This document shows positions 1-6,107 of a stretch of DNA of 8,980 nt, in pieces. Position numbers and translations under genes: made by a program. The stretch is from Actinomycetota bacterium (GTDB lineage Bacteria > Actinomycetota > Acidimicrobiia > Acidimicrobiales > Microtrichaceae): positions 1 through 8,980 of the forward strand of contig JAFDWA010000744.1 in NCBI GenBank assembly GCA_018268735.1, written 5' to 3'. Every line of letters starts with the position of its first letter. The first letter of the stretch is position 1. The notes beneath the pieces were generated by a model. The model made no database searches. It had not been told where the DNA came from and saw nothing but the letters and a program-made list of their open reading frames with translations.

Positions 1-41
1 CGGCGGACCCGCTGCTGCGCCGCACCCGGGCCACCCCCTGA
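1..41 (+). CDS. Possible C-terminal tail of an upstream gene (partial)
   Basis: Frame 3 is open from the window edge to a TGA at 39-41 and encodes ADPLLRRTRATP. An Arg/Pro-rich tail is ordinary for a high-GC gene, and the next gene starts only after about 100 bp. Twelve codons are too few to identify a product or to prove the frame is real. The call rests on position and on the absence of a better frame. Confidence 0.3.
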   Translation, partial: ADPLLRRTRATP

Positions 42-59
42 CGGCACGACCCCGACCCC

Positions 60-82
60 GCGACCCGAGCTCGGCTCGTCGC
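60..82 (+). terminator. Weak stem-loop after the upstream stop
   Basis: GCGA (60-63) pairs with TCGC (79-82) and CGAG (66-69) pairs with CTCG (75-78), leaving a two-base bulge and a 5-nt loop. A perfect 10-bp palindrome, CCGAGCTCGG (65-74), lies inside it. The hairpin sits about 20 nt after the possible stop at 39-41 and has no T-tract. It could be a U-less terminator of the upstream gene or simply a chance GC-rich dyad. Confidence 0.22.
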
Positions 83-134
83 ACGTCGATTGCCGCGGTG
101 AGACGTTCTCGGTACCGGCGGGTCGGCTGCGCTG

Positions 135-140
135 TAGCGT
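135..140 (+). promoter_or_regulatory. Putative -10 box (TAGCGT) of the methyltransferase gene
   Basis: TAGCGT fits the TANNNT actinobacterial -10 consensus and ends 7 nt before the GTG at 148, so transcription would begin at or next to the start codon. No Shine-Dalgarno sequence precedes that GTG and no clear -35 is visible. The same arrangement recurs at other starts in this window, which raises confidence. Confidence 0.45.
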
Positions 141-147
141 GCGCCCG

Positions 148-1011
148 GTGGAAGAACCAGGGGCGAACGACGCGCAGGCGGCCTACTGGGAGGCGCGTGC
201 TCCCGCCTGGATCGAGGCGGAGGACTCGTCGCTGACGCTCGTGAGCGGGCCCGTCGGCGACGCAGCGATCGACCGGCTCGCCCTCCGACCAGGCGAACGG
301 GTCCTCGACGTCGGCTGCGGAACCGGACCGACCAGCCTGCGGATCGCGCAGCTCGTCGCTCCGGGGGGCACCGTCACCGGGGCCGACATCTCCGAGACGA
401 TGGTCGCGACGGCGACGGCACGTGCCGAAGCTGCCGGGCTCGACACAGCGACCTTCGTCGTCGCCGATGCGCAGACCGCCGATCTCGGTGCCGGAGCCTT
501 CGACGCGGTCTTCTCGCGCTTCGGCGTGATGTTCTTCTCGGACCCGGTCGCCGCGTTCGCCAACCTCCACGGCGCGCTGCGAGGAGGCGGTCGGCTGGTG
601 TTCGCCTGCTGGCAGGAGCTCGTGCGCAACGAGTGGATGACCGTGCCCGGTGCCGCTGCCATCGCGGTCAGCGGGCTTGCCCCGAACATGCCGGAGCCAG
701 GTGCTCCCGGACCGTTCTCGCTCTGCGATCCTGCACGCGTGCGCCAAGTGCTCGGCGACGCAGGATTCGGTGACGTCGAGCTCCAGGACCTCACCTACGA
801 CGTCGTGATCCACGAGGATCGGATCGAGCAGGTGCTGCACGGGTTGCAGCGGATGGGAGCAGTGCGGGAGCAGCTCGAGTCCTTCGCCGGCGATGCCGAC
901 ATGCGCGAGCGCATCCTCGCAGCGGTCCGCGACGAGCTCGCCGGTCGTGTCGATGCTGCCGGCGACATCCACCTCGCCGGTGCGACGTGGGTGGTGTCGG
1001 CACGGGCGTGA
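148..1011 (+). CDS. Class I SAM-dependent methyltransferase
   Basis: This predicted cytoplasmic enzyme of 287 residues transfers a methyl group from S-adenosylmethionine to an unidentified acceptor. The Rossmann-fold motifs run in order: motif I VLDVGCGTG (residues 52-60) binds SAM, GADISETMV (78-86) carries the acidic ribose-binding end of strand 2, VVADAQ (104-109) is the adenine region, FDAVFSRFG (118-126) is motif IV, and LRGGGRLVFACW (144-155) is the strand-5 region. The SRFGVMFFSDP stretch is typical of UbiE/Methyltransf_11-like enzymes of unknown substrate. The C-terminal third, about 130 residues, probably forms the substrate-binding cap. An in-frame GTG at 139 would add three residues, but it overlaps the likely -10 box, so I prefer 148. 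The gene stands alone and converges on the reductase gene 13 bp downstream. Fold and class are secure; the substrate is not known. Confidence 0.88.
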   Translation: MEEPGANDAQAAYWEARAPAWIEAEDSSLTLVSGPVGDAAIDRLALRPGERVLDVGCGTGPTSLRIAQLVAPGGTVTGADISETMVATATARAEAAGLDTATFVVADAQTADLGAGAFDAVFSRFGVMFFSDPVAAFANLHGALRGGGRLVFACWQELVRNEWMTVPGAAAIAVSGLAPNMPEPGAPGPFSLCDPARVRQVLGDAGFGDVELQDLTYDVVIHEDRIEQVLHGLQRMGAVREQLESFAGDADMRERILAAVRDELAGRVDAAGDIHLAGATWVVSARA

Positions 1012-1024
1012 GCCCTCTCGGCGT

Positions 1025-2017
1025 TCAGCCGTGCTGCCAGAAGCGGTTCGCGAACGAGTTGGTGCCGTCGAGCGCGACTGCGTCGAGCGCCTCGATCTCC
1101 GCCGGATCGAGCGACCATCCGAGCGCACCGGCGTTGTCGGCTGCCTGGTTGGCGTTCTTCGCTCCCGGTATCGGGACCGCTCCCTTGTCGATGATCCAGC
1201 GGAGCGCGACCTCGCTCGGCGTCCGACCGTCGTGGTTCGCACCCACCTCACGAGCCACCGCGACGACACGGTCGACCGCCTCCATCGGGTGCGCCGAGAA
1301 CCCGCGCGCCTTCGGAGGTGGGTTCGATGCCGTGTACTTCCCGGTGAGGCGTCCCTGTCCGATCGGCGAGTAGGCGATCGGGACGACGCCGAGCTCGCTG
1401 CAGCGGCGGAGCAACCCGGTGGTCTCCGGGCGGCGACGCAGCAGCGAGTACTCGATCTGGTTCGACGCCAGCGGCACCCCGCGCTTCGCGAGCTCCGCAT
1501 GGATGCGCTCGGTCTCACGGATCGAGTAGTTGGACACGCCGACGGCCCTGGTGAGGCCGGCTGCGACCGCGGCTGCCAGCGCCTCGGCCATCGCTGCAGC
1601 GGAACGCAGGCTGATCGGACCGTGGATCTGGTAGAGGTCGACGTGGTCGAGGCCGAGGCGACCGAGCGACGCCTCCAGCGACTGGCGCAGCGCCCCGGCG
1701 ACGTCGAGCTTCCACGGCGCCGGCCAGAACTTCGTCGCGACCACGAGGGAGTCGCGTCGGGAGGGATCCTCGCCGACCGTCGAGCGCAGCAGCCTGCCCA
1801 GGATCCGTTCGCTCTCACCCGAGCCGTAGATCTCTGCCGTGTCGAACAACCCGATGCCTGCGTCGAGCGACGTGCGCCAGGCGTCGGCGATCGTCGCCTC
1901 GGTCGTGGACCGGTCGTAGGTGCCCATGCCCCACGTCTTGGAGTCACCCCAGGCCCAGGTCCCGACGCCCAGCGGCGCCACCGTCGTCGGACACCCCGGG
2001 AACATCACGTCGTCCAT
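1025..2017 (-). CDS. Aldo/keto reductase
   Basis: This 330-residue soluble TIM-barrel oxidoreductase most likely reduces an aldehyde or ketone with NADPH. The catalytic tetrad is visible: Asp59 and Tyr64 in FDTAEIYGSGESE, Lys96 in VVATKFWP, and His132 in VDLYQIHGP. GVSNYS (160-165), NQIEYSLL (186-193), AYSPIGQGRLTGKY (215-228) and the cofactor-binding IPGAKNANQAADN (283-295) follow in the usual order. The length is normal for the family. The frame is open 30 codons upstream of the ATG at 2017, but that extension is low-complexity, overlaps the start of the divergent corA gene, and precedes MDDVMFPG, where family similarity begins. The GVGTWAWGD opening resembles the broad group that includes plant chloroplast AKRs. 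The gene shares a 74-bp divergent gap with corA; no functional link is evident. The physiological substrate cannot be read from sequence. Confidence 0.9.
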   Translation of the reverse strand: MDDVMFPGCPTTVAPLGVGTWAWGDSKTWGMGTYDRSTTEATIADAWRTSLDAGIGLFDTAEIYGSGESERILGRLLRSTVGEDPSRRDSLVVATKFWPAPWKLDVAGALRQSLEASLGRLGLDHVDLYQIHGPISLRSAAAMAEALAAAVAAGLTRAVGVSNYSIRETERIHAELAKRGVPLASNQIEYSLLRRRPETTGLLRRCSELGVVPIAYSPIGQGRLTGKYTASNPPPKARGFSAHPMEAVDRVVAVAREVGANHDGRTPSEVALRWIIDKGAVPIPGAKNANQAADNAGALGWSLDPAEIEALDAVALDGTNSFANRFWQHG

Positions 2018-2023
2018 CCCGCC

Positions 2024-2029
2024 AGCCTG
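2024..2029 (-). promoter_or_regulatory. Putative weak -10 box (CAGGCT) of the aldo/keto reductase gene
   Basis: Read on the minus strand, CAGGCT keeps the two most conserved -10 positions (A2 and T6) and ends 6 nt before the ATG. There is no Shine-Dalgarno sequence in that gap (GGCGGG only) and no recognisable -35. It is proposed because it repeats the spacing seen at the corA, gabD2 and methyltransferase starts. Confidence 0.28.
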
Positions 2030-2079
2030 CCACCCGTCGACAGCGCAGGTCGTCGTCGCAGGAGCCGACCGTGCGGTCG

Positions 2080-2085
2080 TAGTGT
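2080..2085 (+). promoter_or_regulatory. Putative -10 box (TAGTGT) of corA
   Basis: TAGTGT matches TANNNT and ends 6 nt before the GTG at 2092, so the transcript would start at the initiation codon (leaderless). No ribosome-binding sequence is present. The 74-bp gap to the divergent reductase gene must hold both promoters. No convincing -35 hexamer was found. Confidence 0.42.
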
Positions 2086-2091
2086 CGGGTC

Positions 2092-3105
2092 GTGCACGAG
2101 GTGCCACCGCTGCAGGTCCTCGACGAGGGGTGGTTCCACGTCGGTTCCGACGGCTTCGACCCGGCGGCGCCCGAGCTGGCCGCGGGCTTCGACCCGCACA
2201 TGGTCACCCGTGTGAAGGAGTGGCTCGACAACGGCCTGCGGCGCGGTCGGACCGAATGGCACGACGACTACCTGCTGATGGTGTTCGTCGTCCCGATCAT
2301 GGATCACGAGGCCGAGCAGGTCTGGACACGTCAGATCCTCGTGCTGTGCACCCATGACGCGGTCCTGACCGTGGACGACTCGCCGGCGGGTCGGCCGCGA
2401 GTCGATCCCATCCCGGTCCTCGAGCGGTTCCAGGCAGCGTCGGATCGTCGGCCCGGACGCCTGGTGGCCCTGATCATGGACGCAGTCGCGAGCGCCTTCG
2501 TCGAGATCGTGGACCGGTTCGACTCCGAAGCCAACGAGCTCGAGGACCTCCTCGAGGACTCGACGCCCCGTTCGCGCCAGGCCGCCGAGTACCTGCGTGA
2601 TCGACTCAAGCAGTTCCGCAGCGACCTCCACGGCGTCCGGCGGTCGCTGCAGCCCACGATGGAGGCCGTCCGTCAGGTCGTGTCGGGGATCGACCTCAAG
2701 GGCGACGAGCTGTTCCCCAGCGACATCGAACGCCGCCTCCGCGACACCCTCGACAAGCTGCTCTACGTCGCCGACTCCTTCGAGGGCGTCCGTGACGAGG
2801 TCACGTCGCTGCGGGACTACATGCAGACGCGGATCGCGAACGACCAGAACGAGATCATGAAGTTCCTGACGATCGTCGCGGCGCTGGTCCTCATCCCGAC
2901 GTTCATCGTCGGGTTCTTCGGTCAGAACTTCCAGCCCATGCCGGGCCTGCACCACACGTTCTGGATCGCGGTCGCGGTGATGGCGGTCATCGTCGTGGCC
3001 GAGGTCGTGCTGCTGTGGTGGCGTGGCTGGATCGGCAACCGGGGCGACTCCCGGGTCGAACAGGCGATGCGATCCGGGTTGGGTCGCCGTCGACCGCACC
3101 CCTGA
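2092..3105 (+). CDS. corA: CorA-family divalent metal ion transporter
   Basis: This inner-membrane channel-type transporter, probably for Mg2+ and possibly Co2+ or Zn2+, would work as a homopentamer. The 337-residue protein has the family layout: a cytoplasmic alpha/beta domain (about 1-130), a long charged helical stalk (about 130-255), then two membrane segments at the C-terminus (about 258-275 and 290-309) and a short basic cytoplasmic tail. The pore signature after TM1, normally GMN, is GQN here (277-279, in GFFGQNF), followed by QPMPGL in the periplasmic loop, where canonical CorA has an acidic MPEL. The length is usual. GTG 2092 is preferred on -10 spacing; GTG 2101 is an in-frame alternative. 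The stop lies 10 bp from the convergent VWA gene. The family is clear; ion specificity is uncertain because of the altered signature. Confidence 0.9.
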   Translation: MHEVPPLQVLDEGWFHVGSDGFDPAAPELAAGFDPHMVTRVKEWLDNGLRRGRTEWHDDYLLMVFVVPIMDHEAEQVWTRQILVLCTHDAVLTVDDSPAGRPRVDPIPVLERFQAASDRRPGRLVALIMDAVASAFVEIVDRFDSEANELEDLLEDSTPRSRQAAEYLRDRLKQFRSDLHGVRRSLQPTMEAVRQVVSGIDLKGDELFPSDIERRLRDTLDKLLYVADSFEGVRDEVTSLRDYMQTRIANDQNEIMKFLTIVAALVLIPTFIVGFFGQNFQPMPGLHHTFWIAVAVMAVIVVAEVVLLWWRGWIGNRGDSRVEQAMRSGLGRRRPHP

Positions 3106-3115
3106 CGCGCCGAGC

Positions 3116-3850
3116 TCACCGACCCGTCGTGCGGCGACGGTGCGACTCGGCCGGCTTCCCGTCCTCGAAGAACTCGGTCTTGTCGACCTGCTCCGAGCGA
3201 CGGACCTTGCCGCGCATGGTTCGGGTCGACTCCGACAACGAGTCGAACGCGAGCGCTGCGCCGTCGGCGCAGGGAGCGAACGCCTGGATGTTGCCTGCAG
3301 CGACACCGAGTCCGCCGGCTTCGCCGTACACGTCGAGACCCGCGCCGAGGAACACGAACGTCCAGCCGGCAGCGGTCCGGTCGGCGACGAGGTCGGTGAC
3401 GGCGGACAGGCTCTGCTCACGGCTCGCGTTCTCGTGACCGTCGGTGACCGAGACGATCACGACCTCCTCCGGCCGGTGCCCCACCGATGCCAGCGTCGCC
3501 GCCCGTGCGGTCGCGCTCGCGATGAGCCGAGCGGTCGCGTCGAGCAGCGGGGTGCCGCCGCGTGGCACGAACGTCGCGGCGTCGAGCGGTGCCATCTCGG
3601 CGATCGGGATGGCGTCGACGACGACCTCCTGTGGGTCCTCGGTGTCGAACTGGACCAGCGTGATGCGGGCGTCGGGGCCATCTGCCTGCTGGTCGGCGAG
3701 CAGGCGGTTGAACCCGCCGATCACGTCGTCGGCCATCGAGGCCATCGATCCCGAGCGGTCGAGCAGCACGTGGAGGTGCACGATCGGGCCGGGTCCGTCC
3801 TGGTGGCTCTCGTCGTGGTTCCCCTCGCCGTGGTTGTTCGTCTCGTCCAT
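3116..3850 (-). CDS. Cytoplasmic von Willebrand factor A (VWA) domain protein
   Basis: This 244-residue protein is almost entirely one VWA domain, a Mg2+-dependent protein-binding fold. The metal-ion-dependent adhesion site is complete: DRSGS (Asp31, Ser33, Ser35), the Thr100 loop in RGGTPLLDA, and Asp137 in VTDGHEN. The GFNRLLADQQ and LVQFDT segments match the stand-alone bacterial VWA proteins whose partners are mostly unknown. There is no signal peptide or membrane segment. The N-terminus (1-20) is His/Asp/Asn-rich and the tail (about 213-244) is highly charged and probably disordered. GGAGG six bases before the ATG fixes the start. The gene diverges from the sigma-like gene over a 177-bp control region and ends 10 bp from corA. 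No MoxR ATPase or tellurium-resistance gene, common partners of VWA proteins, is present here. The domain call is firm; its role is unknown. Confidence 0.88.
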   Translation of the reverse strand: MDETNNHGEGNHDESHQDGPGPIVHLHVLLDRSGSMASMADDVIGGFNRLLADQQADGPDARITLVQFDTEDPQEVVVDAIPIAEMAPLDAATFVPRGGTPLLDATARLIASATARAATLASVGHRPEEVVIVSVTDGHENASREQSLSAVTDLVADRTAAGWTFVFLGAGLDVYGEAGGLGVAAGNIQAFAPCADGAALAFDSLSESTRTMRGKVRRSEQVDKTEFFEDGKPAESHRRRTTGR

Positions 3851-3856
3851 GGTGGT

Positions 3857-3861
3857 CCTCC
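3857..3861 (-). promoter_or_regulatory. Shine-Dalgarno site of the VWA gene
   Basis: GGAGG on the minus strand lies 6 nt before the ATG at 3850. This is optimal spacing and decides the start. It contrasts with the SD-less starts of the corA, gabD2, reductase and methyltransferase genes. Confidence 0.75.
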
Positions 3862-3925
3862 GATCGGTGTGCTTCCTCGGCGGTGTCGTGGCCGCCGTCG
3901 AAGGGATCGAGTACGGCGGCGTGGA

Positions 3926-4002
3926 GATGTGACACCACGCAGCGGGTGTTGCACTCGGGTGGTCCGCGTCGGCAGCGGCGGTGTGTCACATCCGTGGGCC
4001 AC
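3926..4002. promoter_or_regulatory. Divergent control region with repeated TGTGACAC/GTGTCACA sites
   Basis: The 177 bp between the VWA start and the sigma-like start contain a perfect 10-bp inverted repeat: GATGTGACAC (3926-3935) and GTGTCACATC (3983-3992), centred 57 bp apart. The right copy lies within TGTGTCACA (3982-3990), itself a dyad; the left copy, TGTGACACC, misses that symmetry by one base. A further small dyad, GTGGGCCAC, follows at 3994-4002. The right site is 36-45 bp before the sigma-like GTG and the left one is 76-85 bp before the VWA ATG, positions suited to a regulator acting on both genes. I found no convincing -35/-10 pair in either direction. The operator role is inferred; the repeat itself is seen directly. 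Confidence 0.42.
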
Positions 4003-4010
4003 ACTGCTCT

Positions 4011-4023
4011 GGAGGAGTGGAGG
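4011..4023 (+). promoter_or_regulatory. Double Shine-Dalgarno before the sigma-like gene
   Basis: GGAGG occurs twice, at 4011-4015 and 4019-4023. The second copy is 4 nt from GTG 4028 and 10 nt from GTG 4034; the first is 12 nt from GTG 4028. The site supports initiation at one of these two codons, before the 15-bp repeats, but does not choose between them. Confidence 0.55.
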
Positions 4024-4027
4024 TGCA

Positions 4028-4777
4028 GTGCAGGTGGATCCGATTCAGGTGGACCCGGTGCAGGTGGACCCGGTGCAACCAGTCACACGGTCGGACCACC
4101 CGACCGTCGGCGGAGTCGAGGTGTTGGAGTGGCTCCGCAGCAGCGAGGCACGATCCGTGGCGCGTGGTCGGCTCCGCTCCGCAGGCCTGCTCAGCTCAGA
4201 GGACCTGGTCGACGACGTCCTGGGTGACGCGACCGTGTCGGTCCTGCGCCGGCTGCGAGGACCGGAGCCGCTCGTGTTGGACTCGGCTGCCGCCTACGGA
4301 GCCACGGTGGTCCGCAACCAGATCCGTGCGCTCGCACGGGGCCGCGATCGACTGGTCGAGGCCGACGAGGCCGCGATGGTCGAGCTCCACGAGGCCCAGG
4401 AGCAGGCCACGGCGTTGGATCTCGACCCGTGGTTCGAAGACGACGTGCGGGTCGTGCTGGAACACCTCGGCGGGACGGCGACGTTGTTGTCCGCAGCCCT
4501 GGCCCTGCTGACGTTCATCGTCCATCCTGGCAGCGAGCCCGCCGAGGCCCCGACGCCACGCGCTGGCTCCCGCCCCGACCAGGCGCGCTGCTGGCCGGCG
4601 CTGTGGCTGGCCGGCGAGCGGAGCATCTTCCCGGACAGGCGGCTCGGCGACGCGGGGGACTCCGCTGCGCTGCGTCGCCGGCGCGCCCGCCGCATCGCTC
4701 AGGTGCAGGCGCAGCTGGAACGGGCCTACGCCCGGATGATCACGACCGCCACGACCAGCGGAGCTCACCGTGGCTGA
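4028..4777 (+). CDS. Sigma-70 region 2-like protein with divergent C-terminus
   Basis: This predicted cytoplasmic protein of 249 residues resembles an ECF-type RNA polymerase sigma factor in its first half. Residues about 40-108 read like region 2: a helix (ARSVARGRLRSAGL), the SSEDLVDDVLGDATVSVLRRL block that mirrors the core-binding DLVQDVF helix, then AAYGATVVRNQIRALARGRDR, which mirrors the AYL-ARN-DLLRR promoter-melting and -10-binding helix. The second half lacks a recognisable region 4 helix-turn-helix; only a final basic helix (RRRRARRIAQVQAQLERAY, 216-234) recalls its end. The N-terminus is a QVDPV repeat. In-frame GTG codons at 4028, 4034, 4049, 4058, 4064, 4073 and 4121 make the start uncertain; GTG 4121 has its own GGAG and would begin just before region 2. 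The stop overlaps the next gene by 8 bp. It is most likely a sigma-like regulator; a sigma-derived protein that no longer binds promoters is possible. Confidence 0.6.
   Translation: MQVDPIQVDPVQVDPVQPVTRSDHPTVGGVEVLEWLRSSEARSVARGRLRSAGLLSSEDLVDDVLGDATVSVLRRLRGPEPLVLDSAAAYGATVVRNQIRALARGRDRLVEADEAAMVELHEAQEQATALDLDPWFEDDVRVVLEHLGGTATLLSAALALLTFIVHPGSEPAEAPTPRAGSRPDQARCWPALWLAGERSIFPDRRLGDAGDSAALRRRRARRIAQVQAQLERAYARMITTATTSGAHRG
4031..4075 (+). repeat. 15-bp tandem repeat, three units, inside a coding start
   Basis: Units at 4031-4045, 4046-4060 and 4061-4075 share the form CAGGTGGACCCGGTG. Units 2 and 3 are identical and unit 1 differs at three bases. Each encodes QVDPV (QVDPI in unit 1). 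The unit length is a multiple of three, so gain or loss of a unit would keep the frame but change the N-terminus and the number of in-frame GTG codons. Confidence 0.85.
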
Positions 4778-6104
4778 TCTCCCGCTCCAGGGCCTGCATC
4801 CCGGACAGGCCCACGACGTGGTGATCGTCGATGATGCGACGCCGCGACTGGAGGGGGCGCCGTTCGGGCCCGCCGGAGCGATCGTGCTCCGCTCAGCGGA
4901 GGGGTCCGAGTCGTCGGAATGGTGGGTCGACCACGCGGATCCCGACGCCTTCGTCTCCTGTGAGCCACCGGAGCCGTGGTCTCGGGCATCGGAGCTGTCG
5001 CAGGACCCGGTCGTGGTGGCGTTGTTCGGCGGGGAGGCGGCCCTGGCGCTCGCCGACCGCTGGCGTCATGCACGACGTGGTGACGATGCGGACCCCCGGC
5101 AGCGACCCCCCGGGAGGCCCACCGGGTGGACCCGCGGCCGGTCGGCGCCGGGGCCCGTGGCAGCGGTGGTCCTGCGGATCGACCTCGCATCGGATCCGGA
5201 CCTTCTGCCGATCGCCCGGATCGCCGCGGGCGTCGAGGCGCTGGCGGACCTCGCGGTCGCGCCGGTCGGAGCGCTGCTCGACGGGGAACGCAGGAGGCTG
5301 GTGCAGTCGCTCGTCGAAGACGCCGCGGCACTCGGCCGTGACGACGTCGCCGCACTCGACCCGCGACTCGTCGGTCCGTTCACGAAGGTCGTCGATCGCG
5401 GGGTGGCGGTCGAGCCGGGTCTTGCCGAGCGCCTCGAGGGTCTGCGTGACTGGCTGGGACAGGTCGATGTGAGCGGTCGTCGCCCGCTCGCCGCCCGGCC
5501 GCCGGCCGCGGCGGTGGCTCCGCTCGCGACGCCTCGGGTCGAGGAGTCGGCCTCCTTCGATCTCCTGTACCCCTGCGCCGATGTCCCCGAGCCCGAACTG
5601 CACGTCGAACGCAGCACACCCGCGCTCGTGACCGTCCGGCCGGATCGCTCCTCCGCTCGCAGCCAGCCCGTCGGTTGGGTGTCGGTGTGGCGCACCGCCG
5701 GGCTCGTCCGCCTCGGCGTCGCGCCGTTGATGGAGGGCTCCGACGGCTCCGACGATCTCGTCGCGCGGGTGGCGGTCCCACCGGATCTCGCCGAGGGCGA
5801 CTACCAGGTCCGGATCGAGGACTGCGACCTGCATCCGCCCGGCGACACCGCTCCGCTTCCGCTCATCCGCGACGCGGTGCGCGCCGGTCGCGACGCGTGT
5901 CGACGGGAGCGTCTGGGTGAGCGGACCGCGGCACGGCGCCGCTGGCGGGAGTGCGCCGATCTGTGGTTCGACATCGGCGACGACGACCGTGCCGAGCTGG
6001 CAGCCCACTACGCCGAGCGGTCCGGCCCGTCAGCTCGACTCGTCCCGTCGCTCGCCGATTCGATCATGGCCGCCGAGGCCGCCGAGTTGGGCAACGACCG
6101 CTGA
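4770..6104 (+). CDS. Unrecognised 444-residue protein coupled to the sigma-like gene
   Basis: I do not recognise this family. The GTG start overlaps the sigma-like stop by 8 bp, with GGAG six bases upstream, so translation is probably coupled and the two products likely act together. There is no signal peptide or membrane segment. Three regions can be seen. Residues 1-230 are an alpha/beta stretch with hydrophobic strands (PVVVALFGG at 80-88, PVAAVVLRIDLA at 129-140) around a low-complexity Arg/Pro linker (about 101-128). Residues about 275-352 look like a beta-sandwich (LHVERSTPALVTVRP, VGWVSVW, LVARVAVPPDLAEGDYQVRI). Residues about 364-417 form an Arg-rich helical pair with a TPR-like pattern (ARRRWRECADLWFDIGDDDRAELAAHYAE). 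The tandem GSDGSDD comes from a 9-bp duplication. It could be an anti-sigma-like or adaptor partner, but only the coupling supports that. It ends 3 bp from the convergent gabD2. Confidence 0.72.
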   Translation: MADLPLQGLHPGQAHDVVIVDDATPRLEGAPFGPAGAIVLRSAEGSESSEWWVDHADPDAFVSCEPPEPWSRASELSQDPVVVALFGGEAALALADRWRHARRGDDADPRQRPPGRPTGWTRGRSAPGPVAAVVLRIDLASDPDLLPIARIAAGVEALADLAVAPVGALLDGERRRLVQSLVEDAAALGRDDVAALDPRLVGPFTKVVDRGVAVEPGLAERLEGLRDWLGQVDVSGRRPLAARPPAAAVAPLATPRVEESASFDLLYPCADVPEPELHVERSTPALVTVRPDRSSARSQPVGWVSVWRTAGLVRLGVAPLMEGSDGSDDLVARVAVPPDLAEGDYQVRIEDCDLHPPGDTAPLPLIRDAVRAGRDACRRERLGERTAARRRWRECADLWFDIGDDDRAELAAHYAERSGPSARLVPSLADSIMAAEAAELGNDR

Positions 6105-6107
6105 ACC

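Noticed and set aside
893..2215. 440-codon open frame on the plus strand across the reductase gene
   Set aside because: It lies antisense to a clear aldo/keto reductase with an intact catalytic tetrad. The translation is Arg-rich low-complexity sequence without motifs, typical of antisense frames in high-GC DNA.
2005..3420. 471-codon minus-strand frame opposite corA
   Set aside because: It is antisense to a complete CorA protein and overlaps the VWA gene end in another frame; the translation is rich in Asp, His and Arg with no recognisable domain.
3982..3990. TGTGTCACA as a CRP/FNR-family site
   Set aside because: The half-sites resemble TGTGA/TCACA but are fused with a 1-bp centre instead of the 6-bp spacer of CRP sites, so I call it only an unnamed operator candidate.
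3023..4027. Upstream extension of the sigma-like frame to 3023
   Set aside because: The extension runs antisense through the whole VWA gene and across the control region. The double GGAGG at 4011-4023 marks a start near 4028.
5735..5760. Tandem GGCTCCGAC duplication in the 444-residue gene
   Set aside because: Two 9-bp copies in a loop-like GSDGSD segment are common in high-GC coding DNA and carry little meaning alone.
4893..6008. 371-codon minus-strand frame opposite the 444-residue gene
   Set aside because: I considered this as the real gene because the plus-strand product is unknown. The plus frame has GGAG, an overlap start and hydrophobic beta patterns, while the minus frame has no good start site or motifs.
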